From: Epiperipatus broadwayi
Lineage: Eukaryota > Onychophora > Udeonychophora > Euonychophora > Peripatidae
Reading direction: 5' to 3'
DNA: 64,000 bases
NCBI GenBank assembly: GCA_028023455.1
Contig: JAQFVV010012396.1
Location: 3,044,156-3,108,155 of the forward strand
The translations under genes were made by a program, and so were the position numbers. A model generated the notes under the pieces. It saw only the letters and a list, made by a program, of their open reading frames with translations. It had not been told where the DNA came from and searched no databases. Shown piece after piece: positions 1 to 13,663 of the stretch (position 1 is its first letter; every line of letters starts with the position of its first letter).

Positions 1-1374
1 TTTAATTAACATTTAATCTACTAATTTTAAATACTTTTATAAATTTTATTTAAATGAACAAGGGCTTATCATCATTTCAGGCTCACATATATATAATAGC
101 AATATAATATAACAAAGAATTAAATAACATTTGACATTTAAAATACAATAAAATCAATATATACTAATGCATGAACACACACAACATTTTAAACACACAC
201 ATTAATAGTTCATCTATGTATGCTATAGAGTTCATATATTTGACTCTTGGAGGCTTTACAAATGAGATGGCTACTTTAGAAATGAGCATAAAAATGTTAT
301 TACCTAGGATTTTAGAACATGGATACTTCTTGCTGTTTGCTGTTTCTAATGAAGTATTTTTAACTGGTTAGATTTGAAGATTCTCAAGGAGGTTTAATGC
401 TTATTCATTGGTATTATTCTTGGAGACAGTTAAATTTTGATGGAGGATTTCCCATTGTTATGCAAGCATTATTTTCACTGGCAGGTTTTGCTGTTTCATG
501 GGACTCAGGATAGAGACAGTCATATGTTTCTGATATGTTTTTAACACTGCATTATTGACTGATTTAATCTCCACTAAATTGTAATCTCAACTGCAACTAA
601 ACTGAACTAATTGTCTGATGAAAAACTGGATTATTTATACTTAAGACCTGTTGTCATTTTGATGTCTGTCAGCAATATCTGTTGTCGAAATTTCTTCCTT
701 ATTGTTAATTGCATTCCTCGAGATAAGCTTTAAATCCTGTTGTTGAAGATGTTAATTAGCAGCCTTCGCAAACATATTGTTTTTACATTTTAAATTAGTA
801 GCCATTGCTGAGTGTTTTTAACTTTTTAATTTTTATTTATTTCATTTTAACACACATGTATTCATGCAATGTTTATAATCACACATATATATTTTTATTA
901 ACAAGCTCACATTAATTCATCATTTATGCACATATATAATTTACGATCATTCATTATTTAGTTTTTAAGATTACCTTTTCCCCCTAACTTAAATAAAAAG
1001 AGACTTAGATTTTTAAACTTTAAGTTATATTTCAACTAATAATAATAAAAAAAACTCTTTAACTTCTTTTAATTTTGTGCAACTATGAATTAATTGTTTC
1101 TAGCAAAACTCTTTAAACTTAAAACTTTTAGTTTGACGTTTCTAACGCAAACCCCCTCCCCTCTTTTAATTAATTAATTGTAACTTTTATTTCAAAAACT
1201 AATAATAGAAAAACTATTGGAATTTAATTTTAGGTTTCTGAAAACAAACTGCATTAAAAAACTCAAACTTTTAGATACTATTCTCTTTTAATGAAAGATT
1301 TAAATAATTTTAAGACAAAATTATTATGTGCCAACACAATGTTAGTACAATAAATACACACACACATATATATA
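1..1374. other. AT-rich non-coding DNA, nothing recognised
   Basis: Very AT-rich sequence with short A and T runs and TAATTAAT stretches. The only open frame (171-371) is short and low-complexity and resembles no family I know. Around 1010-1250 there are loosely similar stretches built on CTCTTTAA and AACTTTTAG, which may be an old duplication. I see no RNA gene or coding signal. Confidence 0.6.
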
Positions 1375-1639
1375 TACATCTGTAAATTATCATAACTTAC
1401 ATTATAAAATTGAAGAGGAAATAATTGCAACTCTCATTGGGCTAGCTTAATCAATAGTCAAATGTCAATAAGATATGTAATCAAATGGAATGATATCACC
1501 CATTCCTTTAGCTCTAATAATATTTAAGCTTAATTTATTGTTATTGTTATAATTCCAACAATGAAAACTCTTTTAATTTGACTTATGTAAACTAAATTAA
1601 TAACAAACAAAACACATTTTCTATTTATATATTGATACA

Positions 1640-2020
1640 TTTTTTTTATGTACAATGTAAATGTCCTGAAATCACAAGTTAACTATATGAAGGATCAAAG
1701 CAGTGCTTTAATTTTAACAATGCTCAAATACTAAATGAAAGAACAATTTAATGAATGAAACTGTAAATTATCATAGCTTATGATATAAAATTGAAGTGTA
1801 AGAAACTGCAACTGACATTGGTCTATGAACTACTGATTAAGCATAGCTCAATGGAAATTGCAATTACTTCTACTTCAATTTCATATTGTGAACTAAGATA
1901 ATTTACAAATATATTTATTAATCTGATATTTCATTTGATATTGTGGTTTCTAAAACTAAAGCACTACTTTGAACAAGTTAAATTGTGATTTCAGAGTATT
2001 TATGCTGTATATGAATGAAT
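1640..2020. repeat. Foldback (long inverted-repeat) element, MITE-like
   Basis: The left arm (about 1640-1827) and the reverse complement of the right arm (about 1841-2020) match over most of their length, so the transcript would fold into one long imperfect hairpin. Shared landmarks are CTGAAATCACAA (about 1665, and reversed near 1985), GCAGTGCTTTA against its complement TAAAGCACTACT, and CATTGGTCTATG against CATAGCTCAATG beside a loop of about 14 bases near 1828. A partial diverged third copy in direct orientation lies at about 1375-1500 (CTGTAAATTATCATA shared). No coding potential. A miniature non-autonomous element is the likeliest reading, but the superfamily is not identifiable and no target duplication was found. 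Confidence 0.7.
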
Positions 2021-2331
2021 TAAATTAAATTTCACTCTTCAATTTATAATAATATAATTAAACTAATATTAAATAATATCAGAGGTAAAAAAATGCATGG
2101 TGTTAATCATTTTCGATAGTTTATTGATGTTAGTAGAAAGAGAATTTTAAAGCATAAAGTTATTGATAATAATGAAGTAGACTTTCATTAACTTGAATAA
2201 TCTGTTGTTACAGATATTTTGAGTATTTTAATGCTTAAAATAGTATTTTATAGATTATAGTTAGGAGTTGATATATAAATCATTCAATATTACATGATGA
2301 TTTACAAGAACAAATTAATAGTTTACATATT

Positions 2332-2480
2332 GCTATTATAGCAGCATCGTTTTCTGCCATCTTTATGTCACTTACTGTAAGCTTTTATAAGTAATTAATA
2401 ATAGATGTCAGATGATAGTGCTTATTAAATCCCTATTCACAGACTAGTTTCAAGTTTGACTTTATCAGTGAAGAGCTTTC
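2332..2480 (-). repeat. Half copy of the 2.74 kb inverted-repeat element
   Basis: The reverse complement of this stretch matches about 2800-2940, sharing TTAATAAGCA.TATCATCTG.CAT and TATTAATTACTTA. In direct orientation its beginning also resembles 2742-2800, sharing AGCAGCAT. It looks like one arm of the same inverted-repeat element. Confidence 0.6.
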
Positions 2481-2741
2481 GATCTTAGCCAATGCACCTG
2501 AACTTTTGCTCTAGTGTATCTTTCAGCATCTATCTTTTCACTTCTCTGTTATTCTATCAAGTTATCAGCCCAAACTGTTTTAATCTAAGCCAATATGCTT
2601 GCATAATCATATAAATCTAAAACCAGTTCAGTTTCTATGTATTACAATGTTCTTAGTTTTTTTGATAACTAAGGGTGACCAGGAATTGGTATAAACCATT
2701 AAAATATTACCTGACTACATCACATGATTTTAACTTGCATG

Positions 2742-2940
2742 TTACTGTTGTAGCAGCATAATGTTCCATTCCATGCCACTTGTTATAAACTTTTGATAAA
2801 AGCCATAAGCTTGAAGCTAATCTAGGAATAATGATATTTATTAAGATAATAGGATAGATATTTAATAAGCATTATCATCTGCCATTTTTATTAATTACTT
2901 ACAAAAACTTACACTATGTGATATAGAGAGAGTGGAAAAT
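2742..2940. repeat. Short inverted-repeat element
   Basis: The two ends are imperfect inverted repeats: AGCAGCATAATGTTCC... at about 2755 against ...GGAAAATGATACTG at about 2945. The body contains TTAATAAGCATTATCATC, which is shared with 2332-2480. Fragments with the same flavour occur near 3500-3660, 6475-6530 and 18975-19000, suggesting a dispersed family. There is no open reading frame, and the family is unidentified. Confidence 0.55.
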
Positions 2941-3711
2941 GATACTGGTATATTAGGATTCACTGAAATAAAATGATACATTAAAAGTAGATCCTATTTC
3001 AAATCTATTGTTAGAAAATTTTATATTTATTCCTTAAAATCAATTGCTACTCATGCTAAATTTTTGTAGCTTCTAAAAACAAAAATTTATTATTTGGATT
3101 TTCAAAGTGATCATGCTGAGACATGATATAATTTTAAGGATTGTGTTAAGCATGTAAGAAAATTATCTTTTAATTAGAAATTTCTAAATTAAAATGTAGC
3201 ATATGACAGATTGTCTGAATAATAAAATGTGAAGCATCAGAAATAATTCAGTGATTTAAAGGCAGTTTAACAACTGATAAGATTTAAAATGATCAGATTA
3301 AAGATGCAAAAAAGATTCAGACATTATTGATCATTGTGATTTTAAAGTTTTTAAAGATTTTAAGCAAATGAGTTTGGATTAAAAATGTTATTGTGTTTTT
3401 ATTTTGGATTCATAGTTTTATATTTAAGTAAAATTATAAAAAGTGGTTTCTAGAGGATTGCAATATATTTAACAATCTAGGTACAGTGCTCTCAGACTTA
3501 AAACTCCTCACTGATGAAGGCTGTGAACTAGAAACTAGTCTAGGGATATTGAATGAGCAAGCAATAGATAGAGATTTTGATACACAAATCTTCTAGTATA
3601 TGTTGTTTACTATGGCTTGAAATGGGTGGCATTACTGTATGGAGAGAGTTGCTACTGTTTTAAAGTTTAAAATAGTATTATAATTGTGTTAAAACAATAA
3701 ATTGTATTCAT

Positions 3712-3848
<137 letters not shown>

Positions 3849-6800
3849 TGAAAAGTGATACAAAAGTTCAGATGATAACATTTAATTATGCAATTAATTT
3901 ATCAATTCATTTGGATGGTATTAAAATTGTTCATTGTAATCTTGAAAAAAATTTTTAAATAAAATACCTCACGATGTATTAACATATTGTTGTAATACAT
4001 TAGTCTCAAAACCATTGAAAATTTTAAAATAGTATATAGATGAAAATGAATTTTTGCATACGGTTTTAAAAACAATACTTTTGTTTATAATTATATATGA
4101 AATAAAAGAAACAACAGTAATTATAAAGAAATACCATTGCTATTCAATGTAGTAAATAATTTCAAATAATTTTAATTAAATAACCTGTTTTCAGTTATAG
4201 TAATATTAACAAAGTAATATAATTTTTGTTGCCAGAAATTGTATCACTAAAAAAAAAGTAATTTGTGTAAAATTGTTTCTAATATTTTTTTTACTAACTA
4301 AGCTGCTTTCTGTTATAGATTATAAATTAGCAGATACTTAAAAAGTAATATGAAAATAAATTTTTATTGCCAAGAATTTTGTCATTAGAAAGGAAGTAAT
4401 TTGTATAATGTTTTTAAAGATTTCATCAAGGCATTTGACATAGTTAACTGACATTGTAGCAATGCCTGAAAATAGTTGGTTGTCCATGGACTTTCATTTA
4501 TATTATTCAGTTGCTATATAATGTTATGGCAGAAATTATTATGTAGTATAAACTCTGCAATATTTGGAATTGATATTAAATAGGGATGAGTGCTAATTCT
4601 TACTTTTTTGCCATATTTATAACAGCAGTAACAACTTTTTAGAAGCATACATCTAAATGCCATACAAGTCTGCAGTTGAGATTTTTTATTTGAAATGATA
4701 AAAGTCAATTCAAAGCTTAATTATTTTCTGGATTCTGGATTTATATATGCTATTGAATGGCTGTTCATGACAAATCAAAATAATTATTTATAAGTGTTCT
4801 CAATATTCTGAGTGCAACTAAAATATAGTTTTATTAATTAATGTTCAAAAAAATCAGATATTTTATCATCCAGTAGTAGAAAAAATATAAACTTTTGGGT
4901 TGTGTGATTTTCAAGTTGAGAATGTGAATCAGTTAATAAATTAACAGTATACTTGGTTAATACTCAACCAAATTTATTACGTGAAAATTAGCTATGAACT
5001 TTTATATTAGTGAAGCATAATATTTTATTTAAGAATGCTTTATAATATATTGAACACATGATTATGAGATAAATTGGTAGGTTGCTCATTTCTCTAAATA
5101 TGATGATATTGACTTCAGTTAGAAGAATATATCTTGATTGGATAAGTATATTCATTGATAAAAAGTAATAGACTTTCTAAAAAATATTATTTTATTGCAA
5201 ACATGATGGAGTTTTTGTGAAAGAAGCAGATCTAATTTTTGTAATAATTATGACCACTATTGCTTTCATATAAAAATATGACTAAGGATGAAATGCATAA
5301 GTAGCACTGAAAGATATCAAAAGCAGACTAATTAAGTTCACTGTGCGATAAATATGCATATATTTACACCTCGTGGATTTTGTTCATATAATTATTTCAA
5401 AATTTATTTCTGATATTTTATTTATTCTTTGTCTCTTCGTCCCTTTTTTTTATTATTACAACGACTATACTTATTTACGAATGGCGAATAATGATGATGA
5501 TGATGACCTCCGTAAATTTTTTGTAAGAAATATTAATACAGAATATTGAGAATACTTTTTAAAAATAAATTCGTAGTTTGATTTTTTAAATAGGTTGCTT
5601 GACAAACATGCAATGGATATTATTTTTATTGATTATTTTTTAAATTAGAGGTTTCTTTTATTAAAAAGTAGATCACATGATTTAGCACTATTTAATTTTA
5701 GTGAGCATTCGTCCCCCCTCCCCGACTCTTAAAAAAAAAAAAAATCTCTAAAAATATTTTCTAGTGAAACACATTTTTATATAAAAACACAACTTCATTT
5801 TTAAGTCAAATATTTACAAATATATATTATTTCTAGTACATTTAATTTCTAAAATAAAAAAAAATTAAGATGAGAAGCTAATGTAGATTTGAAAAAAAAA
5901 AAAAAAAAAACTACTCACAATTCTATGACAAAGAAAAAACTGTTCAGTGAGAGATATATATAAGTAGAATGAATACAATAGATTTAATCAGCATACTTCA
6001 GGGCAAAAATATTTTGAGCAGTACTTCTAAACAGCAATGGTAAAGGAGAAGACGTGACATTATTTATCTGTTTGCCATAGGACGTTTTTTTCATTTTTTA
6101 TTCTCCAACACTAACTTATCTTCTATTTATCAACTAATCCAATATATCTAATGAGATTGGCTATAAACTAACTACATAAAAAAATCTAAACATGCTTGTG
6201 ATCTTAAAAAATTCCAAGATCAACCTAGCATGGGCTCGAATACTAGGTTATGAATTATCCCTGCAGAAATCGGTTAAAAAAACCCATCTATATTAGCGTT
6301 TGATGTATGTTCTTACAGAAATGAAAATAATATAACCTTTTGTCTTTACTAAAAAAATTGTAAGGAAATTGTAACAAAGTATATATCAAAAAGTTTATAA
6401 CATTTTCAATTTAACCACTAAACACCCATGATCACTATTTCCTATGCTTACACAAATTGTTAAAACAGAGCAAAACTCTCCGTACATTCTGGATTGCACT
6501 AGGTGGCAGTACAGTATGAAGGGCTTTGCCTCTATTTTTATATTTGTATAATAAAATATGTTAGTATTTTCTGAATTTAAATAAGGTCAGATTGCCAATA
6601 TCTGATTAGTTTAAACACTGTTATTTTGAAACAGATGAACTTTTATGCTTCAAGTTCAACAATCTTAAGGCAGATAAATGCATTTATTAGAAATGGATAA
6701 AAATAAAATTTTCTAAATCATAGTGTAAAATAAGATATAAAACAAAAATAAAACAAATCCATATAAATGTCAGAATCTATCTAAATACTTCTGAATCTAT

Positions 6801-8945
6801 CAAAACAATTCAGTATAAGTTTTATAAGCAAAATATAAATGATTTATCTGGAATACCAAATTACTATTTTTTCAAGTGTTAATTAATTATGACATAAAAG
6901 TGATAGTATCAAGCAATAAAAAAAACAATAATAAATAATTAAAAGTTTGTAATCTAAACTGAAAAATCTGTTTACATTTTATTCAACTATTTCTTTGACA
7001 AAAAGAAATCTACCAAGAAAACCATCTTCTCCCAGTTATAGAACATATTTTCTAGAATTGACATGATTTAGGAAGTTATGGTATATTTGTTTGATGCAAA
7101 TATTATTCTGCCTGGATGTACTACAGCTAGAGATAATTAAAATATTAAGCAAAGATTGCCTCTAGCCAATACTATCATTGAAATAGTAATACTCTGATGA
7201 TAATAATATAATTTATATAACCCACACAGTGAAATATCAATTTAGAAGTATGAGGATGGCTTTTACAGTAATCTTTCTACATCATATTTTGGAGAATTTG
7301 AAAGCTTTTCTCACTGAAGAATAACCTAATAATGTTCAAATATCATATAATTCTATCCTTATAAAACTCAAGCTGTTCTTATTACAAATATTGATTTTCA
7401 TCGTATTATAAAAATGTAACACATATATTTTGTCTAGTCTTGCACATATGTATGCACATACTGGATGCATTTTTTAAATGTAATTTTTTATGTCATTATT
7501 ACAAATATATTAACCTTAGCCAAATGTATTATTATCGTTTAAATTCACTCACTTAATCACATAAATTGACAGCTTATTCATAAACTCCAATAAAACACCA
7601 TATAACAGATTTGATTTAAACAAAAGATATTGGGGTAAAAAATATATATATTTTATTCTTAGGTCATTAAATCAGAATGAAGATAAAAAAAAATTCCGAA
7701 CTGGTAAAAATAAACTCTGATTTATTTCAATAAATGAACATTGGGGGTTTTAAATAAGAATTTGTTAACAGTTATTTTTTAACAAAGATAAAAATATCTA
7801 CTAGTATTGCAAAAATCAATTCCAACATTCTTTTAATATCAATTGCTGCATTTGCAAATAAACATATACTACTATTATACATCTATGTCAATTCTGTAAT
7901 ATTTTTCTATTACAACAATGCAAATATATCAACAGATCACATTTCATAATTACAAGTAGGTTATGGATTTTTCTTTCAGGTTGGTTTAAAACTAATCTAG
8001 TTAATCAGCCTTTATTACCAGATAAATAAATGTCTATCTATTATTAATTAGTTAGTTAATTTGATTAATTATATGGGGATCAATGAACTCACTGCAAAAA
8101 TAAAAAATATATACACATATAATTTTTTAATATAATATGGGTTTTATCATTATGGTGAGATGTCACATTCTTATAAGTACTGAACTCTAAGTTTACTATT
8201 TCCCTTTATAGATCTACTACACATAACTATCATTGAACATATTCATTGTGATTTTATAGGGTCAACAATTAAGAAATTTATAATATTATAAGTGTTCACA
8301 CTTTCACAAATTAGAGATTTTACAGACTAAGTACATTAAATAAAGGTGTTTAACAATGTTGGAACAATTAAGAATATGTTAGCAATTTAAAAAAACAAAA
8401 ACAAATGAATTTATATACTGATATCACAGTGTTATTCATAATTACAGTATGCCATTAGTTATTCCTCACCTTAAAAATGATATAATTATATTTTAAATAT
8501 AAATTATAAATTATTAACAAGAAAAGAAATGTATATATTACATAGAATTTTAAAATACTGTGCAAGACTAGAAGAAATAATAAAACTTATGTGAGAAAAT
8601 GTTAGAGCTCAATTAAAATAAAGGCTTCATTTAAAAAGAAAAAAAATCTAAGTAAAAAGTGATAGTGAAGAAAAATATTCAACAAAAGTTAATCCAGGTA
8701 CCCAAATTTAAATTTTTCAAAAAGAAAAATATTTTCATCTTAAAATATTAAAAGGCTCACTAAATTTGATTGATTATATATATAGGAATATATAAAAAGT
8801 TTCAAACTATGATTACTTTATAAAACTCAAAATTATTGACTACAGATAAATGTTACTAAATTCTTATTATGTCATGTTAAAAAAATTCACTTCTATATAG
8901 ATTTGTTAATTTGAAAGAATTGTTATAAGCAAATTATACATATAT
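3849..8945. other. AT-rich non-coding DNA, no genes recognised
   Basis: About 5 kb with no coding signal; the reading frame at 4514-4708 (minus) is short and resembles nothing. It contains homopolymer A tracts (for example near 5730 and 5890), a short GATGATGATGATGACC run near 5492 that resembles the RTE tail seen elsewhere, and a fragment near 6475-6530 similar to 58725-58760. Otherwise I see nothing. Confidence 0.6.
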
Positions 8946-11900
8946 GGAACTGAGCAGAACAAATTCCTAATGTCCACTCAATATGTTCTCATCATTACAA
9001 CTGTTATTACTATGTGCTTATTCATATAGTATATAAACATGGATGAGCTGCTCACCAACATGCATTAGCCAGCTTGGTGAGTTTATTGGCTTTTTATCTC
9101 TGAGTTTAAGATCATGAAACATCATGGTCTTTCTTCTCAGTTGCCTGATAAGACAGAATGAATGTATGTGTAAACTATAAAGATTTTTCCAATAGATATA
9201 TACAATCATGACAGACAAAAATAAATCATGGTTCTTATTTGCAGAAGGCTCTAAAGTCACCAACAAAGGCAGTGGTTGATGGCCAAAGTTGGATAGTGCT
9301 AAGAATCCCCTGATTGTGGACCCAGGCTGCCATTTGATGATCACTTTTTATTTAGGTACTTACAACTGCAAATCACTTTCAAGTGATGAAAGATTGCAAG
9401 AAATAGAAAAATTGTCTTATATTAAATGAGACATTATTGAACTTTGTGAAATTAGAAGAAAAGTTAAAGAGACAATTGATTTAAAAAGTGGGCATGTACT
9501 CTACTATAAAGGCCCAAATATTAAAAATACAAGTGGAGTAGGATTCATTATAAATAAAAAGTGGAAGAACAACATTGTGGAGTTTTATGGTGTATTGGAC
9601 AAAGTGGCAATATTAGTTATACAACTTAATAACAGATACCAAATGCAGATAATTCGGGTTTATGCCCCAACAAGTTCTCATAGTGATGAAGTAGTAGAAG
9701 ATTTTTATATGGATATACAAAAAGGCTTTTGATCAAAGTAAACAACATTTTAATATTGCTATGGAAGAATTTAATGCTAGAATAGGTAAACAAATAAAAG
9801 ATAAAAGTGACATAGATAATTTTGGTTATGGTACTAGAAATGAGAAAGAACATATATTTGTGGAGTTTGCAGAAAAAGAAAAACTTTATATTGTGAATTC
9901 TTTTCTTTTGTTGAGAAAAATGTTAAAAGCAAATGGACATGGAAGCATCCAAATGAAGGTACAGCAAAATTGGATTATATTTTGACTAACATAAAATACA
10001 TATATCAAGATTGTAATGTTATTAATAAATTTAACACAGGAAATGATCATCAATTAGTAAGATATAAGATATGTGTTAATGCAAAACTAGAGAGATAAAA
10101 ATTATTAAAAAAAACAATATTTACACTGGATATTCCTAATCTTCAGCAACATTCCAATGAATTTAACTTACAACTTATAAATTGGTTTCAAGTATTAGTA
10201 GATTTTGAACATGATTCAGATTTGAATGAAATTAATAAGAAAATAACTGATACACTTTAAAAACTGCCACAAAGATAGCTGGTAGAAAAAAGCAAAAATT
10301 GACCAATAAAATTTCTACTGAGACTAGAGAATTTATTAAAAAAAAGAAGGAATGTGAAAATATACAAAGGTGATGCATTCGGCAGTATTGAATATCCCAA
10401 ATTTTGTAAAATGGTGTGGAAAAGAGTTGAAAATGATAGAAAAAAGTATTACTGTGAACTAGCAAGGAAAGCTGTAGAAGAGAATAAAAGTCTTAAGAGT
10501 GTAAAACAACATTTTGGTATAGGTAGGAAATTTATATCTGTAATAAAAAAAGATGGAATTATTACTAAAAAGAAAAATGACATCATGAAATGGATAGAAG
10601 ACTTCTATCAAGAATTATATAGTAATAAAGCACAAGTACTTCCTATATCTATTATATTTTCTGAAGTGCCCAGAATTTTAAATGAAGAAGTGAGACATGC
10701 AATTAAATTTATGAAGAAAGGAAAAGCTCTAGGTAATGATGGAATTATAATTGATATATTAAAAGAAGCAGGTGATGAAATGTAATTGTTTTAGAAAAGT
10801 TAGATACAAAATTTTTAAATGATAAATATGTACCAGATAATCAGAAGAATGCAGTATTAATATTTAAAAAAGGTGATAAAGAATATATTAGAAATTACCA
10901 ACCTATCAGCCTTTTATCAGTTTTATACAAAATTTTTACTAAGATAGTTACAACTTGTCTACAGACAACATTGGATTTCTACCAACCAGACAACAAGCTG
11001 GATTTAAAAGTGATTTGAGTACAGTAGATCATAGCCAGGTAATGAGAGAAGTTATATAAAGAACAAGTTAATATGAACTACAATTGTGCTTTGGATTTGT
11101 AGATTATGAAAGGGCATTTTATTGTACAAACACTTCTTAAAACATTGAATCATCAAGTTATAGATCCAGGATATTGTCATATTATTCAGCAACAATTAGA
11201 TTACATAATAATGCTAGGAAAGTCAATATTGAAAAGGATGTATGACAAGGTGACTCCATATCTCCAAAACTTTTTACAGCAATGCTGCAAAAAGTATTTT
11301 GTGGATTAAAATGGGAAGCTAAAGGAGTGAAAGTAAATGGAGATTATTTAAGTCATTTAGATTTTGCAAATGATGTAGTTGTTTTTGTAAATAATGCTTT
11401 AGAGCTGCAGGAAATGTTGAAGGAGTTATCAGATGAAAGCAGGAAAGAAGGACTAAAGATAAATGTTAAAAAGACTAAAGTAATGTTTAATGGATTTTCT
11501 CAAAATATGAAAATAAAGAGTGATTATTATGAGGTTAGAAAAAGTTAACAGTTGCAAATACCTTGGTCAGATTATTAATACAGTTTGAAACATAATGGAT
11601 GAAATTAATCATAGAATTAAACTTGGTTGGACTGCTTTTGATAGAAATAACTTGATACTAAAATGAAATATGCCTATGTGTTAAAAAAGGAAAGTTTTTA
11701 ATAAATGTGTTTTACCAGTTCTTATTTATGGATCTCAGACTAGAACACTTAATATAAGAGCAATACAAAGTCTTCAGACCACTCAAAGAAGTATAGAGAT
11801 ATGCATATTGGGAGTAACAAGAAGAGATTGAAAATGCAATATATGGATAAGAGAACAACATGTGTTAATGACCTCATTGAAAAAAAAAACTGAAGTGGAG

Positions 11901-12140
11901 TTGGATTGGACATATCGCTAAAAGAGAAGATAATAGGTGGTCAATTGAAATCTTAAACTGGATTCCAAGATATTGTAAAAGACCCAGAAAGAAACCATAT
12001 AAGATTAAAGGATGAAATAAGAAAGTGTGCAGGGGTGACGTGGAGAAGAAAAGTTAAAGACTGGAGAAGATGGATTGAACTTGGAGAGACCTTCATCCTG
12101 CAGTGTATTGATAATGGTTGATGATGATCATAATGATGAT
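8946..12140 (+). mobile_element. RTE-type LINE, copy 1: full length but heavily decayed
   Basis: Aligns along its whole length with the better copy at 31285-34480. Similarity begins abruptly at the same base in both (GGAACTGAGCAG here, GGAACCGAGCAG there) and ends in a degenerate TGATGATGAT tail at about 12119-12140. Equal length (about 3.2 kb) and a shared start suggest both are full-length rather than 5'-truncated. Order: about 260 bases of 5' leader, AP-endonuclease region, linker, reverse transcriptase, RTE-type C-terminal domain. Many in-frame stops and indels show it is old and inactive. Confidence 0.9.
9207..12119 (+). pseudogene. Decayed RTE endonuclease-reverse transcriptase, copy 1
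   Basis: Pseudogene of a single LINE polyprotein: an N-terminal AP-type endonuclease that would nick target DNA and a reverse transcriptase that would copy the RNA at the nick. Surviving blocks include an endonuclease stretch at 9761-9985 (EEFNARIG, where the better copy has GDFNARIG), a linker and early RT stretch at 10354-10785 ending with KALGNDGI (KAPGNDGI in copy 2), and an RT core at 11282-11548 in which the catalytic FADD box reads FANDVVVF. The first catalytic aspartate is therefore lost even where the frame is open. The C-terminal GHIA and WNWIP-like blocks appear at about 11900-11970. Multiple stops and frame changes separate the blocks. It keeps about 17 bases (CTGCAGGAAATGTTGAA, about 11405) that copy 2 has lost. 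Confidence 0.9.
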
Positions 12141-12715
12141 ATGAAATAGAAGTATCTATTTCAAGTTAGCAATAGGTATGTACACACACACATTAGGTAT
12201 AGTGAATTTCATTTGTGTTTAAATAATAATACAATTATTTTAAGTTTAAATAAAAAATGTTTTAAGTTAAATAAAATGCTTTTATTTTATTTTAAATAGA
12301 AAAAAAATATTTTTAATTTAATCCTTTAATAAGATAAAAAGATTTATTTAAACCAAGTTTTAATTAATAAAGTCCAAGTAAAAGAAAAAAAATCGTATAG
12401 GATTTTAAATTAAGATTTTATATAAAATCAATTGAAAACAGAAATAAACATTTGTGTCATATTATTTTGTTATTAATATTAGATATTCTGAAGATGATCT
12501 TGTTTGTATCCTGGATTTATAGATAAGCATTGTTATAAACTTTATTTTCCTGTCACAAATTTTTTAATTTGTTTAAAAATAAAAGTACTTTTACAATAAA
12601 CCTGTTTTAATTACGAGATTAAAATATTCATTTAAAAACAGTAGTATAAATACCAGGCAGATGAAATCAACTTGTCTTGTATGCTTTTCTTTCATCTGAT
12701 TCCTGCATCTTTGTA
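12141..12715. other. AT-rich spacer, nothing recognised
   Basis: A/T-rich sequence with runs of AAATAAAA and TTTAAATA; no coding or RNA gene signal seen. Confidence 0.6.
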
Positions 12716-12718
12716 CTG

Positions 12719-13066
12719 ATCATTAATGAGAAGATTTATCTTCCAACTAATATGTAACTAGCAAGAATATTTTTCAAATACTAGAAAAACTTCCATGGAT
12801 TGTTAGTTTACCTCTAAGAACTTCTTTATTGGTGTACAAAACCAACTTAACAGAATGCTCCTGGTCCTTGAAGTAGCTAAATGAAATGCCAATCATCAAT
12901 AGAAGACTTATCTTCCAACTAATATGCAACTAACAAGAATCCTTTCCAAACACCAGGAAAACTTCCATAGATTATTAGTTTAATCCTAGGGAACTTCTTT
13001 CTTGTATATAAAAGCAACATACCAGAATGCTTCTGGTCCTTGAAGAAACTAAATAAAGTCAGTTTT
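12719..13066. repeat. 172-bp tandem duplication (two diverged units)
   Basis: Two adjacent units with a period of about 172 bases. TCTTCCAACTAATATG occurs near 12739 and 12911, AACTTCCAT near 12788 and 12960, and CAGAATGCT...CTGGTCCTTGAAG near 12850 and 13023. The units differ at scattered bases, so the duplication is not recent. No open frame spans them and the function is unknown. Confidence 0.8.
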
Positions 13067-13618
13067 GTACCATATTATATAAAATCTACAATTATCAATG
13101 ATGTACATTTCAAATATATGGAAACTGATTATGAACTAGTACATAGTTAGAAAAGCATGTGGAAACTTGATTGTGGTTGAACATTAAAAAAAATCAACCT
13201 AAAAAAATACAGGATCCTGCAGCACCAACTTCAACGTGGAGTTTTCATACTTGCTTCATGTATCTCTTATTACATTTTAGTCTGAATTAAAGCTTTTAAT
13301 TTTATAGATATAGAGTTCTTGGAAAATAAAATCAAAAGAAAAAATGTACTGAAGAGAACTGATAAACTTTACTCATGGTTAAGTAATGGCCGAACTTAGG
13401 AAATTAGATAAAAATCATTTTAATTTACAAACTTTTTATTAACTTGATTTAAATTCTAAGTAAATCTTTTAAAAATCTATCATAATATTTATTTCACCAT
13501 TTATCTCTTAGGTAATATTACTTTTTTATTATTTATTTTAATTAACAAATATTGTGTAAATTATAGTATATTGTATTATTATAATGCTAGTTCTAAGAGT
13601 TGAAAAAAAAAACGAAAA

Positions 13619-13626
<8 letters not shown>

Positions 13627-13662
<36 letters not shown>
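13627..13662. repeat. (GA)n microsatellite
   Basis: Eighteen or so GA dinucleotides preceded by an A-rich stretch. Confidence 0.97.

Positions 13663-13663
<1 letters not shown>

Noticed and set aside
5485-5512. GATGATGATGATGACC run resembling the RTE tail
   Set aside because: No RTE sequence precedes it, so it is probably a chance microsatellite.
9018-9344. Minus-strand 108-codon frame at the start of RTE copy 1
   Set aside because: It overlaps the leader and endonuclease start of the element on the opposite strand and does not resemble a protein.
12170-12200. Short ACACACAC run after RTE copy 1, considered as a CRISPR-like or telomeric repeat
   Set aside because: Only a few dinucleotides; no spacers or array. 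No CRISPR array was seen anywhere in the window.
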